Positions 63,248-64,000 of a stretch of DNA of 64,000 nucleotides are shown piece after piece. The DNA is taken from positions 2,161,001 through 2,225,000 of the forward strand of contig NZ_CP045072.1 of NCBI RefSeq assembly GCF_009301415.1, in the 5' to 3' direction. Under the pieces are notes generated by a model. It ran no database searches. It had not been told where the DNA came from and was given only the letters and a program-made list of their open reading frames with translations. Position 1 is the first letter of the stretch; every line of letters begins with the position of its first letter. A program made the position numbers and the translations under genes. The stretch comes from Paracoccus kondratievae. Lineage in GTDB: Bacteria; Pseudomonadota; Alphaproteobacteria; Rhodobacterales; Rhodobacteraceae.

Positions 63248-64000
63248 ATGTCCATTGACCGCCTTGCCCGCCGTCTGGCGGCAGGCCTGACCGCAACGGC
63301 GCTGCTTGTTCCGGCTGCTTTGGCGCAGGACGCCGGGGAAATGCCGCAATGCCAGGTGCGCGAATTTGCCATGGGTCTGCGTTATCAGCAGCAATCGGCC
63401 GAGGTGCAGGCGCTGCAATTGCAGGCTTTTGCGCTGGCGACCGAACGGCTGGATGCCGCCGTTGCCAAGGCCGAAGACCCGTCAAAGCTGGCTGTTGTCA
63501 CTGACCTCGATGAAACCGTGATCGACAACAGCGCGCTGCTGGTCCGTGACATGCAGGAATGCCACCAATACGACACCTGGGACACCTGGGGTTTCTGGGA
63601 ACGTGAGGGCAAACCCACCCTGATCCCCGGCGCCAAAGAGTTTCTGGATCATGCCGACAAGGCAGGGGTAGCGATCTACTACATCTCGGACCGTTTCGGC
63701 GAGAACAAACCCTCGACCATCGCCACGCTGAACGAACTTGGGCTGCCGCAGGTTTCGGACGATCAGGTGCTGCTGTACGGCACCACCAAGGTCGAGCGGC
63801 GCGGCGTCGTGTCAAAGGATCATCAGATCATCCTGCTGCTCGGCGATACGCTGCACGACTTTGACGGCGTATTTCATAAGGCCGACACCGCCACCAAACG
63901 GCAGAAGGTAGAAGAAAACCGCGCCCATTTCGGCACCGACTGGATCGTGCTGCCAAACGCCACCTATGGCGAATGGAGCGAGGCACCTTTGACCGGCTGG
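63248..64000 (+). CDS. HAD superfamily acid phosphatase (class C, e(P4)-like), truncated at window edge
   Basis: The first 251 residues of a secreted phosphatase; the frame is open to the right edge. The signal peptide (LAAGLTATALLVPAALAQ) has no lipobox cysteine, so unlike Haemophilus e(P4) it is probably soluble in the periplasm. HAD motif I is DLDET at residues 86-90, and the motif III/IV region is LLLGDTLHDFDGVF. Class C enzymes remove phosphate from 5'-nucleotides and NMN. GGGAGAG lies before the ATG. Own promoter at 63169. Confidence 0.92.
   Translation, partial: MSIDRLARRLAAGLTATALLVPAALAQDAGEMPQCQVREFAMGLRYQQQSAEVQALQLQAFALATERLDAAVAKAEDPSKLAVVTDLDETVIDNSALLVRDMQECHQYDTWDTWGFWEREGKPTLIPGAKEFLDHADKAGVAIYYISDRFGENKPSTIATLNELGLPQVSDDQVLLYGTTKVERRGVVSKDHQIILLLGDTLHDFDGVFHKADTATKRQKVEENRAHFGTDWIVLPNATYGEWSEAPLTGW

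Overview
The window is a dense, high-GC bacterial chromosome segment that reads as core genome of a Rhodobacteraceae alphaproteobacterium, most likely Paracoccus or a close relative. The reasons are gene content and order: rsmB-heparinase-purH-lspA-DUF3035-M16-M16-mutL on one strand, a PIMT-like gene beside tolC, surE-pcm-nlpD, rpsO-pnp, leuS-lptE-holA, a Rhodobacter/Paracoccus-type porin, and family-restricted small proteins (DUF6280, DUF1674, DUF3775). This placement is inference from gene neighbourhoods and families; no database was searched. No tRNA, rRNA, CRISPR array, prophage or intact insertion sequence was seen.

Layout. 1-519 is the end of a PQQ-type sugar dehydrogenase. 523-11470 (minus) is one long housekeeping run: rRNA methylation, heparinase-like protein, purine synthesis, lipoprotein signal peptidase, a lipoprotein, an active/inactive M16 protease pair, MutL and a DUF3775 protein. 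11546-17665 (plus) holds a tiny DUF1674 (SdhAF4-like) gene, an RND efflux adaptor and pump translationally coupled to selD, and a small secreted protein. 17734-21866 has a thioesterase, an FAH hydrolase, a PIMT-like methyltransferase with a tolC gene, and a PopZ-like acidic protein. 22097-24741 (minus) is surE-pcm-nlpD. 24934-35928 holds a TSUP transporter with its TIGR02186 partner, a FemAB/GNAT-like protein, a phosphodiesterase with RidA, YbjN, smc, lrgAB, chrA and DUF6280.

36518-48255 is the main accessory-type region. A ChvE/GguAB sugar ABC transporter runs directly, with overlapping start and stop codons, into 2-keto-3-deoxygalactonate kinase, the matching aldolase, a lactonase and an aldose epimerase, then a GntR regulator. 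A second, opposite-strand module follows: FAH hydrolase, SDR and aldehyde dehydrogenase. Together they suggest oxidative (De Ley-Doudoroff-like) use of D-galactose and related sugars, with a second route for deoxy-sugar acids. The sugar-acid dehydratase that should link them is not in the window. The promoter ahead of the operon carries an unusual set of dyads.

48421-64000 returns to housekeeping genes: a 1-Cys peroxiredoxin, pnp and rpsO, a membrane-anchored RTX protein, a YggS-type PLP protein, a porin, a DUF3576 lipoprotein, leuS-lptE-holA, a flavoprotein apparently interrupted in frame by a palindromic repeat, a glutathione transferase, an MFS carrier and a truncated HAD acid phosphatase. 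The observations most worth following are the palindromic insertion in the flavoprotein, the operator architecture and missing dehydratase of the sugar cluster, a PIMT paralogue without the repair motif, an NlpD with a degenerate catalytic site, the selD-RND coupling, and a structured leader in front of the M16 protease gene.
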